From positions 62,001 to 126,000 of the forward strand of contig JABSRB010000013.1 of NCBI GenBank assembly GCA_013215375.1: a stretch of DNA of 64,000 nt, given 5' to 3'. The DNA comes from Oceanospirillaceae bacterium (GTDB taxonomy: Bacteria; Pseudomonadota; Gammaproteobacteria; Pseudomonadales; Balneatricaceae). Numbering within the stretch: position 1 is the first letter of the stretch; each line of letters starts with the position of its first letter. Made by a program: the position numbers and the translations under genes. Below the pieces are notes generated by a model. That model was not told the origin of the DNA and did no database searches. It worked only from the letters and a program-made list of their open reading frames with translations. Positions 34,785-44,287 of this stretch are shown here, one piece after another.

Positions 34785-34867
34785 TTTAGCTTTTAGCTTT
34801 TAGCTTTTAGCTTTTAGCTTTTAGCTTTTAGCTCGTAGCTCGTAGCTCGTAGCTCGTAGCTCGTAGC
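34785..34867 (+). repeat. Two-block heptanucleotide tandem repeat
   Basis: Six full copies (and one partial) of TTTTAGC at 34785-34832 are followed without a break by five copies of TCGTAGC at 34833-34867. The two blocks differ at two of seven positions but keep the phase. The tract lies between the DMT gene stop (downstream side) and the start of the DUF6151 gene, both minus strand. Copy number could vary by slipped pairing and change spacing in the leader. Confidence 0.9.
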
Positions 34868-34881
34868 TAGGCCCCTCTATC

Positions 34882-35766
34882 TCAAACCCACAACAATAAC
34901 ACTACACTGGCCACAATTAAAAACATCCCCAAATATTCTTTTACAGAGATCTTCTCTTTAAAAAAGAGGTAGGTAATTAATAGCGTGATGACAATCTCAA
35001 TCTGCCCCAATGATTTTACTATTGCAGGATTTTGGTAAGTCATCGCTGTAAACCAGCCAATGGAGCCCAAGGCACTAGTGACACCGACAAAAACCGCTAA
35101 CTTCAGCTGCCCTAACATCTTTTTAAGCTCTGCGCGCTCTTTGTAATACACGTATATAAAACAGAGTAATGTTTGTAATGACACCATATAGGCCAAGGTA
35201 AAAGCGGCGCTAAGGCTTAATTGCACATTTAAACTTAAGCTCGCCTCGCGTAGCCATAGAGAGGTGAACGCAAAAGCAATGCCTGACAGACAACCGTAGT
35301 AGATACTTTGCCACTGTACAGCTTGCCCTTTGTTTGGCAGTGAAATTACCACAATACCGAACATGCCAATAATCACGGCTAACCAGCCTAAAACGGATAA
35401 GTAAGCACTAAAGAAGAGTACCCCTAATAATGCGGTTTGTAGCGCTTCTGTTTTTGCAAAAGTGGTACCTACAGCAAAATTTCTAAAACTCAGTACTTTT
35501 ACCAACCAAAAGGTCGCTAGTATTTGCGCCACTGCTGCCATACTGGCATAGAGTATAAAATCACCATTAGCGATTACTTCAGTAACCGTATTCAGCTGTC
35601 CATCTAACAAATAGACTAAGTAGATTAGCGCTACTGGCAAACCAAACAAATAACGCACTAAAGTCGTCGCCATCGGTGATATAAAGGCCACTATTTTCTT
35701 TTGCCCCGCCGTACGAATACCCTGCATAACCACCGCTAACAAGGTAAATGCCACCCAAACTTCCAT
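34882..35766 (-). CDS. EamA/DMT-family transporter
   Basis: A 294-residue inner-membrane protein with about ten hydrophobic segments in two repeats, as in drug/metabolite transporters. The substrate is not determinable; the position next to the xdh-guaD cluster suggests a purine or related metabolite, as an inference. The start is uncertain: an ATG at 35764-35766 gives the first helix directly, and a GTG five codons upstream is also possible. Confidence 0.8.
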   Translation of the reverse strand: MEVWVAFTLLAVVMQGIRTAGQKKIVAFISPMATTLVRYLFGLPVALIYLVYLLDGQLNTVTEVIANGDFILYASMAAVAQILATFWLVKVLSFRNFAVGTTFAKTEALQTALLGVLFFSAYLSVLGWLAVIIGMFGIVVISLPNKGQAVQWQSIYYGCLSGIAFAFTSLWLREASLSLNVQLSLSAAFTLAYMVSLQTLLCFIYVYYKERAELKKMLGQLKLAVFVGVTSALGSIGWFTAMTYQNPAIVKSLGQIEIVITLLITYLFFKEKISVKEYLGMFLIVASVVLLLWV

Positions 35767-35897
35767 TTTTATTGCTCTCACTCTATTTTTTTATAAGGCT
35801 AACTGGCAAGTAACTATAAATTAGCCTTCCTTGGTATCCCTGCCATCATGCTATACCGTTCATCCTGAACATAAAACGAATTAATTTTGTAATATCA

Positions 35898-35967
35898 ATT
35901 CCAAATTGGAATAACGGAAACTTGACCCCAAAGTCAGGTTTTGATTTAATTAACGTATTACTATAAT
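35898..35967 (+). promoter_or_regulatory. xdhA promoter region with candidate RutR-type operator
   Basis: -10 TATAAT at 35962-35967 with -35 TTGATT at 35941-35946 (15-base spacer, slightly short). TTGACCCCAAAGTCAG at 35922-35937 resembles the RutR operator TTGACCAnnTGGTCAA at 10 of the 14 defined positions. ATTCCAAATTGGAAT at 35898-35912 is a perfect palindrome. A RutR-like gene lies at the end of the cluster. Confidence 0.45.
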
Positions 35968-36014
35968 AATAGCTAAGTGTTGTAGGTCTAAACACCGCCA
36001 AAGGAGAACCGTGA

Positions 36015-37508
36015 ATGATCGAGTTCCTACTCAATAATAAAATAGTTAGGCTTGCAGACATAGATCCAAACACCACCGTATTAGAATACTTGCGCGATCA
36101 ACAACGCGTGGGTACTAAAGAGGGCTGCGCCAGTGGAGATTGCGGCGCCTGTACTGTGGTAACTGCAGAGCTAGACACACAGCAGCAGCTAAGTTATAAA
36201 AATATCAATGCCTGCATCACCTTTATCGGCGCGATGCATGGCAAACAGTTAATCACTATCGAAGATTTAAAATCCGGCAATAACTTGCACTCCACTCAGC
36301 TGGCAATGGTTGATACCGATGGATCTCAGTGTGGCTTTTGTACCCCAGGCTTTGTTATGTCGCTGTTTTCACTGCAAAAACATCAAAAAACATACGACAG
36401 AGCTACCGTACAACAATCCCTGGCGGGAAATTTATGTCGCTGCACAGGATATAAAGCGATTGATAATGCCGCGCAACAAGCCTTAACCTGCCCTGCAAGC
36501 GATCAATTTGATGCCGCTAAAGAACAAACCAAACAGTCCTTAAAACAAATTTCCAGCAACAGCGAAGCCTGCCCTTCAATCGGTAAAAACAATAATATTT
36601 GCCATTTACCGCAAGACGCACAATCTCTCGCTGATCTGCTGATTCAATATCCCCAGTGTACGCTGGTGGCTGGTAGTACTGACCTCGCCATTGAAGTTAC
36701 GCAAAACGCCAAAGAATTTAATCACCTAATTTCAACCGCTTATGTAAGTGAGTTAAAGCAAACAACGATTACAGAGCAACAAATCAGCATCGGCGCTGCT
36801 GTGACGCTTAATCAATGCCAACACCTCCTGCATCAGCCATTCCCAGACTTTGCCAGTTTACTGGAGCGCTTTGCCTCACTGCAAGTACGTAACCAAGGGA
36901 CCTTAGCGGGCAACATTGCCAACGCCTCCCCGATTGGCGATACACCGCCGGCGCTAATTGCGCTCAATGCACATATGATACTGCGCTGTGCTAATACACA
37001 ACGCTCAGAGTTAGTGGAAGATTTCGTTGTCGATTATAGAAAAACCACCCTGGCTAGCAGTGAGTTTATTGAAAAGATTGTCATTCCCATACCGCAACAT
37101 GATTTTCATTTTAAAATATATAAAGTATCTAAACGCTTGGATGATGATATTTCTGCCATCTGCGTCGCCAATTACCTATGTTTAGATGCAGCAGGTAAAG
37201 TCAGCGAGATACGCTTAGCTTATGGTGGCATGGCTGCCATCGCGAAAAGAGCCGTACAAACCGAAGCGGCGCTGTTAGGCAAAACATGGAATGAAGCGAA
37301 TATAGAAGCAGCACTGTTAAAGCTCAGCGATGACTTTCAACCGTTGAGTGATTTTAGAGCAAGCAATCAGTATCGCATGCTCTGTGCACAGAATTTGCTA
37401 CGCAAGTTCTTCTATGAAACACCACACAGTAGCGAAATGACCGACAATACACATTTAGCCACAGATATAGGTGGCAAAATGAACATGAGGATTTCTGACT
37501 ATGTCTAA
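36015..37508 (+). CDS. xdhA: Xanthine dehydrogenase small subunit (FeS/FAD)
   Basis: A 497-residue subunit of xanthine dehydrogenase. The plant-type [2Fe-2S] cluster is at Cys38, Cys43, Cys46 and a further Cys about 20 residues on; the second cluster is in QCGFCTPGF and LCRCTGYK. The FAD domain follows (LVAGSTDLAIEVT; LAGNIANASPIGDTPP). It moves electrons from the molybdenum subunit to NAD. AAGGAG lies eight bases before the ATG. It overlaps xdhB by eight bases. Confidence 0.96.
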   Translation: MIEFLLNNKIVRLADIDPNTTVLEYLRDQQRVGTKEGCASGDCGACTVVTAELDTQQQLSYKNINACITFIGAMHGKQLITIEDLKSGNNLHSTQLAMVDTDGSQCGFCTPGFVMSLFSLQKHQKTYDRATVQQSLAGNLCRCTGYKAIDNAAQQALTCPASDQFDAAKEQTKQSLKQISSNSEACPSIGKNNNICHLPQDAQSLADLLIQYPQCTLVAGSTDLAIEVTQNAKEFNHLISTAYVSELKQTTITEQQISIGAAVTLNQCQHLLHQPFPDFASLLERFASLQVRNQGTLAGNIANASPIGDTPPALIALNAHMILRCANTQRSELVEDFVVDYRKTTLASSEFIEKIVIPIPQHDFHFKIYKVSKRLDDDISAICVANYLCLDAAGKVSEIRLAYGGMAAIAKRAVQTEAALLGKTWNEANIEAALLKLSDDFQPLSDFRASNQYRMLCAQNLLRKFFYETPHSSEMTDNTHLATDIGGKMNMRISDYV

Positions 37509-39867
37509 TGCCAGCAGCCCTAAGCTAAGCCAAGCGCAAATGTTAGAACTCATCAACACTGATATCACTACGGGTGTTGGCAAAAAAATCCCCCATGAGG
37601 CCGCTGAGCGTCACGTAACCGGCGAGGCTCTGTATATTGATGATCGGGTTGAATTTGCCAATCAATTACATTTATATCCGGTATTAAGTGAGGTCGCTCA
37701 CGGCCTCATCAAGCATATTGATATCAGCCAATGCAAAGATGTGGCAGGCGTTGAATGCGTGATGTTAGCCCAAGATATTCCCGGCAATCCAGATATAGGT
37801 CCCGTATTAGCAGGAGACCCTTTAATGGCCGCCGATAAAGTCGAGTACATCGGCCAAGTCATTGCGGTTGTGGTGGCGACATCCCATGCCATCGCACGGC
37901 GCGCTGCGGCGCTTGTCAAAGTGGATATTTCGCCGCTTAAGGCCATTTTACAAGTGAAAGAGGCACACGCCTTAAAACACTATGTATTAGAGCCGCACAC
38001 CCATACCATTGGCAATGCCAATGCAGCACTGGCTAACGCAACACATAAACTTAAGGGTGAGTTTGAAATAGGCGGTCAAGAGCACTTTTATTTAGAGACT
38101 CAAATATGCAGTACTGTCCCCACTGAGGAGGGGGGCATGTTAGTTTACTCTTCTACCCAGCACCCTAGTGAAGTACAAAAGCTGGTGGCACAAGTTATTG
38201 ATGTTCCTTTAAACAAAATCAGCGTCGACATGCGGCGCATGGGTGGCGGGTTTGGCGGCAAAGAAACACAGGCGGCACAGCCTGCTTGTTTAGCAGCGTT
38301 AGCCTCGCACTTAACCAACAAACCCTGCAAGATGCGTTTAGAGCGTAAACAAGACATGTGCATGACCGGTAAACGCCACCCATTCATTATTCAATACCAA
38401 GTAGGCTTTGATCAGCAGGGCTTACTATCCGGTTTAAAGCTCGATTTACTGGCCGATTGTGGTTATTCGCCCGATCTCTCTGGATCCATTGTCGATCGAG
38501 CCATGTTTCACTCCGATAACGCCTATTATTTAGGCAATGCCATTATTACCGGTTATCGCTGTAAAACTAATCGCGCCTCCAATACCGCTTATCGTGGTTT
38601 TGGTGGGCCCCAGGGGATGGTCGCGATAGAAAGCATCATGGATCATATCGCACGTTTCTTAAATAGAGATCCACTGAGTATTCGCAAACTCAATTACTAC
38701 CAAAAAGATCAACGCAACATCACCCACTACGGGCAAAAAGTGGAGGGCAATTTACTTGAGGAAATGACTGCTCAGCTAGAGCTCAGCAGTGATTACGACA
38801 ACAGGCGCCAGCAAATAATCGCCTTCAATAAAAAACACCCCTTTATGCGCAAAGGCATGGCGTTGACACCGGTTAAATTTGGCATCTCTTTTACCGCCAC
38901 CTTCCTCAACCAAGGTGGTGCGTTAATTAACATTTACACCGACGGCAGCATTCAATTAAACCACGGTGGCACTGAGATGGGTCAAGGGCTCAATACCAAA
39001 GTGGCACAAGTGGTCGCCGAAGAGTTTCAAGTCGATATTGGCAATATCGTGATAACAGCTACCCACACTGACAAAGTGCCCAACACTTCGCCAACGGCAG
39101 CATCTTCCGGAGCTGACATCAATGGTAAAGCCGCACAAAATGCGGCACGCACTATTAAGTCACGGCTGATAAAGTTTGCACAAAGTCATTATCAAGTAAC
39201 CGCAGCACAAATTCGTTTCGTCAATAATCACGTGGTGCTGGATAAACAAGTGATCACCTTTGTCGAGCTGATACAGCAGGCATATTTCGGGCAGATATCG
39301 CTTTCAAGTACCGGTTTTTATCGCACCCCTAAAATCTTCTACGACCGAGATAAAGCCCACGGCACTCCCTTTTATTACTTTGCCTTTGGCATGGCCTGCT
39401 CTGAGGTCATCATCGATACGTTAACCGGTGAATACAAGGTATTACGCACCGATATTTTGCACGATGTGGGCGACTCGCTAAATCCCAGAATCGATTTAGG
39501 TCAAGTTGAAGGAGCTTTTGTGCAGGGCATGGGTTGGATGACCACAGAAGAGTTAAAATGGGATGACAGTGGCAGATTACTTACCTGCAACCCAATGAGT
39601 TATAAAATACCCGCGATTACCGATACACCTAACGATTTCAGGGTAAAGCTGGTGGAGAATCGTAAAAACCCAGAGGACACGGTCTATCACTCTAAAGCGG
39701 TAGGCGAACCTCCCTTTATGTTAGGTATTAGTGTCTGGTGCGCACTCAAAGATGCAGTGGCCAGTCTGGGAGATTATAAAATACAGCCGATCATGAACTC
39801 ACCCGCGACCCCTGAAGTGGTATTGTTTGCAGCAGAGAAAATGCGCCGGGAAGTTGCTGATGTATAA
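37501..39867 (+). CDS. xdhB: Xanthine dehydrogenase molybdenum subunit
   Basis: A 788-residue catalytic subunit that oxidises hypoxanthine and xanthine at the molybdenum cofactor. The cofactor-contacting segment GGGFGGKE and TAYRGFGGPQG are visible, and the C-terminal AVGEPPFMLG carries the catalytic Glu. The length matches bacterial XdhB proteins. It starts inside xdhA and ends inside xdhC, so the three genes are translationally coupled. Confidence 0.96.
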   Translation: MSNASSPKLSQAQMLELINTDITTGVGKKIPHEAAERHVTGEALYIDDRVEFANQLHLYPVLSEVAHGLIKHIDISQCKDVAGVECVMLAQDIPGNPDIGPVLAGDPLMAADKVEYIGQVIAVVVATSHAIARRAAALVKVDISPLKAILQVKEAHALKHYVLEPHTHTIGNANAALANATHKLKGEFEIGGQEHFYLETQICSTVPTEEGGMLVYSSTQHPSEVQKLVAQVIDVPLNKISVDMRRMGGGFGGKETQAAQPACLAALASHLTNKPCKMRLERKQDMCMTGKRHPFIIQYQVGFDQQGLLSGLKLDLLADCGYSPDLSGSIVDRAMFHSDNAYYLGNAIITGYRCKTNRASNTAYRGFGGPQGMVAIESIMDHIARFLNRDPLSIRKLNYYQKDQRNITHYGQKVEGNLLEEMTAQLELSSDYDNRRQQIIAFNKKHPFMRKGMALTPVKFGISFTATFLNQGGALINIYTDGSIQLNHGGTEMGQGLNTKVAQVVAEEFQVDIGNIVITATHTDKVPNTSPTAASSGADINGKAAQNAARTIKSRLIKFAQSHYQVTAAQIRFVNNHVVLDKQVITFVELIQQAYFGQISLSSTGFYRTPKIFYDRDKAHGTPFYYFAFGMACSEVIIDTLTGEYKVLRTDILHDVGDSLNPRIDLGQVEGAFVQGMGWMTTEELKWDDSGRLLTCNPMSYKIPAITDTPNDFRVKLVENRKNPEDTVYHSKAVGEPPFMLGISVWCALKDAVASLGDYKIQPIMNSPATPEVVLFAAEKMRREVADV

Positions 39868-40690
39868 CAGCTGGCATGATAAATTAGAGCAATTACAGCA
39901 AAGCGCACAAGCTTGTGTATTGATCACTATATTTGCCACTAAAGGCTCTACGCCCAGAGCCGTGGGTAGCAAAATGTTAGTCACCGCAGAGGCCAGCATG
40001 CTCAGTATCGGTGGTGGTCATTTAGAATACCAGGCGATTAAACGTGCCCAGGACATGTTAAAAGATCGAAATAGCCAACCCTTTATCGAAAGTTTTTCAC
40101 TGGGCGCGCGTTTAGGTCAATGTTGTGGTGGCCATGTAGAGTTATTATTTGAAGCTTTTTACCCTGTCGATAGACAAGTTGCCATCTTTGGCGCAGGTCA
40201 TATCGCCAATGCACTAGTGCCTATTTTAGAGCAACTGCCCTGCTCCATTATGTGGGCCGACTCGCGCCGCGCTTTATTTCCAGCGACCTCTAGTAAGAGC
40301 ACGAAAATCATTATCACTGACGAACTCTGTGATGTCATTGATCAGTTAGATAACCATTGTCATGTTTTGATCATGACGCATAACCACCAACTGGATATGC
40401 AGTTGTGTGAGGCATTACTCAATCGCGCGCATAATGGCTTTATTGGGGTTATTGGCTCTACAACGAAATGGAAAAAGTTTAAACTGCGCCTGACCAATAA
40501 AGGCTATGCAGCGACGGTTATCGATAAAATTAACTGCCCTATCGGTATTACTGAGATCAGTGGAAAACTACCCATGGAAGTTGCCATATCTGTCAGCGGC
40601 CAGTTTATCCAGATGTATCAGTCAGAACAGCATGTTGATGCTCAACACAACAGCACTTCGACTGATCAAGAATTGAAAATCATTTCCTAA
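39860..40690 (+). CDS. xdhC: Xanthine dehydrogenase accessory protein
   Basis: A 276-residue protein required to load the sulfurated molybdenum cofactor into XdhB. Seen: the N-terminal XdhC_CoxI domain (TIFATKGSTPRAVGSKMLV) and the C-terminal Rossmann-type domain starting VAIFGAGHIANALV. The ATG at 39860 overlaps the xdhB stop by eight bases; a longer frame to 39827 exists but lies entirely within xdhB. The gene is 11 bases upstream of guaD. Confidence 0.93.
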   Translation: MYNSWHDKLEQLQQSAQACVLITIFATKGSTPRAVGSKMLVTAEASMLSIGGGHLEYQAIKRAQDMLKDRNSQPFIESFSLGARLGQCCGGHVELLFEAFYPVDRQVAIFGAGHIANALVPILEQLPCSIMWADSRRALFPATSSKSTKIIITDELCDVIDQLDNHCHVLIMTHNHQLDMQLCEALLNRAHNGFIGVIGSTTKWKKFKLRLTNKGYAATVIDKINCPIGITEISGKLPMEVAISVSGQFIQMYQSEQHVDAQHNSTSTDQELKIIS

Positions 40691-40701
40691 GAGAAAAAAG
40701 C

Positions 40702-42006
40702 ATGAAAAGCCAAGTTATTGGTCATCGCAGCGCTATGCTGCACTGCATTGCCAACCCGGACATTTCTGGTGTCGATCAATCCTATCAGTATTTTGCCGAT
40801 GGATTGTTAATTATTGAGGAGGGGAAAATAGCGCAACTAGGTGAAGCCAGCCAACTATTAGCGTTATACCCTGACTTAGAAATAGTCACCCATCCCAATA
40901 AACTGATAGTACCAGGTTTTATTGATACCCATATTCACTACCCGCAAACTGCCGTTATTGCCTCTTACGGTGAACAGCTGTTAGATTGGCTAGAAAACTA
41001 CACCTTTCCCGCCGAAGCTGAATTTAGTGATCCAGAACACTGTCGTGAAACCGCTGATTTTTTTGTCAATGAATTGCTTAAAAATGGCACCACTACTGCG
41101 TTAGTCTTTGGCACCGTACACAAAGAGTCAGTCTCCGCTTTTTTTGATGCTGCAGACAAACAGCAACTGCGCATGATCGCCGGTAAGGTGATGATGGATA
41201 GGAATGCACCGGATAACCTCACGGATACCGCACAGAGCAGTTACGATGACTCTAAAGAATTAATTGAAGCCTACCATCAAAAAAACCGCTTGAGCTATGC
41301 AGTCACTCCTCGATTTGCACCGACCAGTACCGAGCTTCAATTACAACTTGCCGGGCAGTTATTACAGGAATATCCAGATCTTTATCTGCACACTCACTTG
41401 AGCGAGAACCACAACGAAATCGCTTGGGTTAAAGGGCTATTCCCCGAGCGCAGTAACTACTTAGATGTTTATGACCACTATCAATTAGTCACCGACCGAT
41501 CAATTTTTGCCCACGCCATTCATCTATGTGAGAGCGAATGCCAGCGTTTGGCAGAGGCCGATGCCGCCGTGGCATTTTGCCCAACCTCCAATACCTTTTT
41601 AGGAAGCGGTCTGTTTAATTTATCGAAAATGGAGCGTCACAATGTACAAGTGGCACTGGGAACCGATATAGGTGGTGGAACCAGCTTTTCTATGTTGCAA
41701 ACCATGCAAGAGGCCTATAAGGTATGCCAGCTTAGCCAGAACCAAATAAGTCCGTTCAAAGCCTTCTACTTAGCCACCCTAGCCGGCGCTCAAGCATTAA
41801 AGCAGCAACATAATATTGGTAATTTGCAACCGGGTAGTGAAGCGGATTTTGTCGTATTGGATCTCGCAGCCACCCCGCTGATTGAGCGACGCTTAAAAAA
41901 CGTCACTAATATTGAAGAGCAATTGTTTGTATTAATGATTCTCGGTGATGACAGAGCAGTAGAGAGTACTTACAGTTTTGGCAACTGCGTTTATAAAAGA
42001 AAATAA
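40702..42006 (+). CDS. guaD: Guanine deaminase
   Basis: A 434-residue amidohydrolase converting guanine to xanthine, the substrate of the upstream XdhABC. The metal-binding HxH is in FIDTHIHYPQ, with later zinc ligands in LHTHLSEN, FAHAIHL and LGTDIGGGTSF. The length is standard. It has a short 11-base gap after xdhC and GAGAAAA before the ATG. It is the last structural gene of the operon. Confidence 0.96.
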   Translation: MKSQVIGHRSAMLHCIANPDISGVDQSYQYFADGLLIIEEGKIAQLGEASQLLALYPDLEIVTHPNKLIVPGFIDTHIHYPQTAVIASYGEQLLDWLENYTFPAEAEFSDPEHCRETADFFVNELLKNGTTTALVFGTVHKESVSAFFDAADKQQLRMIAGKVMMDRNAPDNLTDTAQSSYDDSKELIEAYHQKNRLSYAVTPRFAPTSTELQLQLAGQLLQEYPDLYLHTHLSENHNEIAWVKGLFPERSNYLDVYDHYQLVTDRSIFAHAIHLCESECQRLAEADAAVAFCPTSNTFLGSGLFNLSKMERHNVQVALGTDIGGGTSFSMLQTMQEAYKVCQLSQNQISPFKAFYLATLAGAQALKQQHNIGNLQPGSEADFVVLDLAATPLIERRLKNVTNIEEQLFVLMILGDDRAVESTYSFGNCVYKRK

Positions 42007-42078
42007 TAAAGGTGATTTAGGCGCAGCTTAAATCATCAAAGATTTAATTGACCACAACACCCTTGCACAAAGTGAGGG

Positions 42079-42105
42079 CTCGAGTAGCCAAAAGGCTGCC
42101 TCGAG
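42079..42105 (+). terminator. Weak hairpin after guaD
   Basis: CTCGAG at 42079-42084 and 42100-42105 pair, with AGCC/GGCT inside and an AAAA loop. Only a short T-rich tail follows. It may end the xdh-guaD transcript before the regulator gene. Confidence 0.4.
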
Positions 42106-42164
42106 GACTTATTTGACTATACAGCCTGAGTTTAGGCACTATTTTACAGTTACAGAGCTTATAC

Positions 42165-42785
42165 ATGTCACGTATTAGAGATCGGAAAAAAGCCCTTATT
42201 CTAAATGCCGCTTGTGCCATTTTTGCGAACCACGGCTACTCCGGCACCAAAATTATCGATATTGCCAATAAGATCGATGTGCCAAAAGCGAATATTTATT
42301 ATTATTTTGAAAACAAAGAAGCCTTATATCGTAGTGTTTTAGAGAGTTTTGTAACGCCGTTGTTACAGGCCACCGCACCCTTTGATGATTATCGACATCC
42401 AGCCGATGCCCTGACCAATTTTATTAAACTAAAAATTGAAATTTCTAAAAATCACCCAAACGCCTCTAAAGTGTTCGCCAATGAAATATTGCAGGGTGCT
42501 CCACATTTACCCCAAGATATTATTGATAAGCTCTGCTTTCAAACTGAAGGAGCCCAGAGTCAGCTACAGCAGTGGATAGACCAAGGGTTGATGGATGATA
42601 TATCGCCTATACACTTGTTATTTACCCTCTGGGCAGCGACTCAAACTTATGCCGATTTTAACTGGCAGGTAAAACTACATTTAAAAACTGACAGCATAAG
42701 CGATCAACAATTTGAAGATGCTTCAAATATGTTAATAAAAATCATACTCAAAGGTTGTGGAATCACCCCACAAGTGGCAAAATAA
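42165..42785 (+). CDS. TetR-family regulator, RutR-like
   Basis: A 206-residue TetR-type regulator. The HTH is at about 10-55 (GYSGTKIIDIANKIDVPKAN). The C-terminal part (ASKVFANEILQGAPHL) matches the RutR group, whose E. coli member senses uracil/thymine and controls pyrimidine and purine genes. The position directly downstream of xdhABC-guaD, and the RutR-like palindrome before xdhA, suggest local control of purine breakdown. The ligand is not known. Confidence 0.85.
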   Translation: MSRIRDRKKALILNAACAIFANHGYSGTKIIDIANKIDVPKANIYYYFENKEALYRSVLESFVTPLLQATAPFDDYRHPADALTNFIKLKIEISKNHPNASKVFANEILQGAPHLPQDIIDKLCFQTEGAQSQLQQWIDQGLMDDISPIHLLFTLWAATQTYADFNWQVKLHLKTDSISDQQFEDASNMLIKIILKGCGITPQVAK

Positions 42786-42888
42786 ATTTTAGTGGTCTAG
42801 ATGAATTACGACCACTTGTTAAACCTACATCACCAGAGACATTAAAAGGATTTTCCAACGTTAACAGGATTTAAACATAAAGAATTTA

Positions 42889-43107
42889 ATGACTATGACA
42901 GAAGATGATTTTTTCAACCATTTATACACCTTATCTCTACCACAACTCAGCCTGATCCAAGAACAACTCTCAATAAAAATCCAACAACAGCTAATAAAGC
43001 GCCAGCGCCCCGCTAAAATGCTAACGCCTACCGGTAGTATTAGAGAAATGGCTGACAACTTAGGTTTGGATCTTACCGCCTTAATGCGAGAAGTGGCTAG
43101 ACGCTAA
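42889..43107 (+). CDS. Small hypothetical protein
   Basis: A 72-residue, helix-rich and charged protein. The C-terminal TPTGSIREMADNLGLDLTALMREV looks like a short DNA-binding-type or oligomerisation helix pair. The ribosome site before the ATG is weak. It has no recognised family and no close operon partner. The even codon use and intact frame support a real gene, but only moderately. Confidence 0.55.
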   Translation: MTMTEDDFFNHLYTLSLPQLSLIQEQLSIKIQQQLIKRQRPAKMLTPTGSIREMADNLGLDLTALMREVARR

Positions 43108-43159
43108 GCTCTCATGGAGTTTAATAGGTATAACTGACGAACCTTAGTTACGCTTAGCC

Positions 43160-44287
43160 TTAAATAGCTGCGACGGGATAGAGCACTCTGTCGCGATATC
43201 CGGTCGTGACGCTGATTAAGCCGCTAAATAACTGATTGAGTTGCTCAGATTGGGAGTCGCAAATTAATGGCCTTCCCTGTAACTCATTGAGCTTTGTTTT
43301 AGTGGCGAGTAAACAGATATTGTCCTTGGAGACACGGGCCAATAGCTCGGTCGACAACTGCTGGTTACCTCTACCTATAAAATGCCCTTGTCCACCAATA
43401 ATACTGAGTATTATGATGGTTTTAACACCTTGGGTTAGATCCAACAATTGTTTAGCTGTACAGTCCGATGCCACTAACTGCGCATTTTTCACCAGATCAA
43501 CACCCAACAAGGTGTTTTCCAGCCCCAGCTCATCCATCACCGCCTTTACAGTCGTCCCTGAACCCATCACATAAAAGACCTCATCTTGCATCTGCTCAAC
43601 AATATCTGCAGCGATATCGGCAACCACAAGCTCTTCAACTTCACGGCCCGAGCTCTTTACATTTTGTAAGTAGCGATGCTCAACAGGTACTTGTAGTTCA
43701 CCGTAGTACTTAGCGCTAACCCGTCCTTGCCTAACGGCCTCTTCATCGATATCGCGCACTTCCTGATGCTGTAGTGTTAACATTTTGCCATCAATTAACA
43801 TTGCAACAATTTCACCTGCTGCCTTAGGAGAAATCGCATACACTCCAGAGTGGATTTTTACACCCGCTGGGATTCCTAGTACTGTTAAAGATTCAGGGGC
43901 AGCACTGACGATATCTCTGGCAGTACCATCGCCACCGGCGAAAAGTAGCAGATCGATATCTTCTTTGACTAAATCTAGCACCGCGCGCTGCGTATCTTGG
44001 GCAGTAGTGCCGCCAGCGGTTAGTTGGCCAATTACTTTGACGTCAAAGCCTAGTGACTTGGCAATATCTTCACCCATTAAAGCGGGGTATGTTATGACCT
44101 CCACTACTTTTCCCTGCAGCCGAGCAAGTGCTATTTGGGTGCGTTGTTGCGCCTTTGGCTCAGCACCAAGCGCCATTGCTAATGCTTGCACATCCGCCCC
44201 ATCACTGCCTTTTAATGCAACTGAGCCTCCAATGCCGGCCACTGGATTGATAATTAAACCCAATCTAAAAACTTTGGACTTACTCAT
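43160..44287 (-). CDS. ATP-NAD kinase-like protein (AcoX/COG3199)
   Basis: A 375-residue protein with the NAD kinase/diacylglycerol-kinase fold. The phosphate-binding GGDGTARDI segment is near residue 105, and the N-terminal NPVAGIGG loop is characteristic of the AcoX branch. Activity as a polyphosphate/ATP-dependent NAD kinase has not been proven for the family. The ATG at 44285-44287 overlaps the PilZ stop by eight bases, so the two genes are coupled. It ends 50 bases downstream of the small protein gene. Confidence 0.8.
   Translation of the reverse strand: MSKSKVFRLGLIINPVAGIGGSVALKGSDGADVQALAMALGAEPKAQQRTQIALARLQGKVVEVITYPALMGEDIAKSLGFDVKVIGQLTAGGTTAQDTQRAVLDLVKEDIDLLLFAGGDGTARDIVSAAPESLTVLGIPAGVKIHSGVYAISPKAAGEIVAMLIDGKMLTLQHQEVRDIDEEAVRQGRVSAKYYGELQVPVEHRYLQNVKSSGREVEELVVADIAADIVEQMQDEVFYVMGSGTTVKAVMDELGLENTLLGVDLVKNAQLVASDCTAKQLLDLTQGVKTIIILSIIGGQGHFIGRGNQQLSTELLARVSKDNICLLATKTKLNELQGRPLICDSQSEQLNQLFSGLISVTTGYRDRVLYPVAAI

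Noticed and set aside
34785-34867. CRISPR-like array
   Set aside because: The repeat units are contiguous 7-mers without spacers, so this is a microsatellite-type tract.
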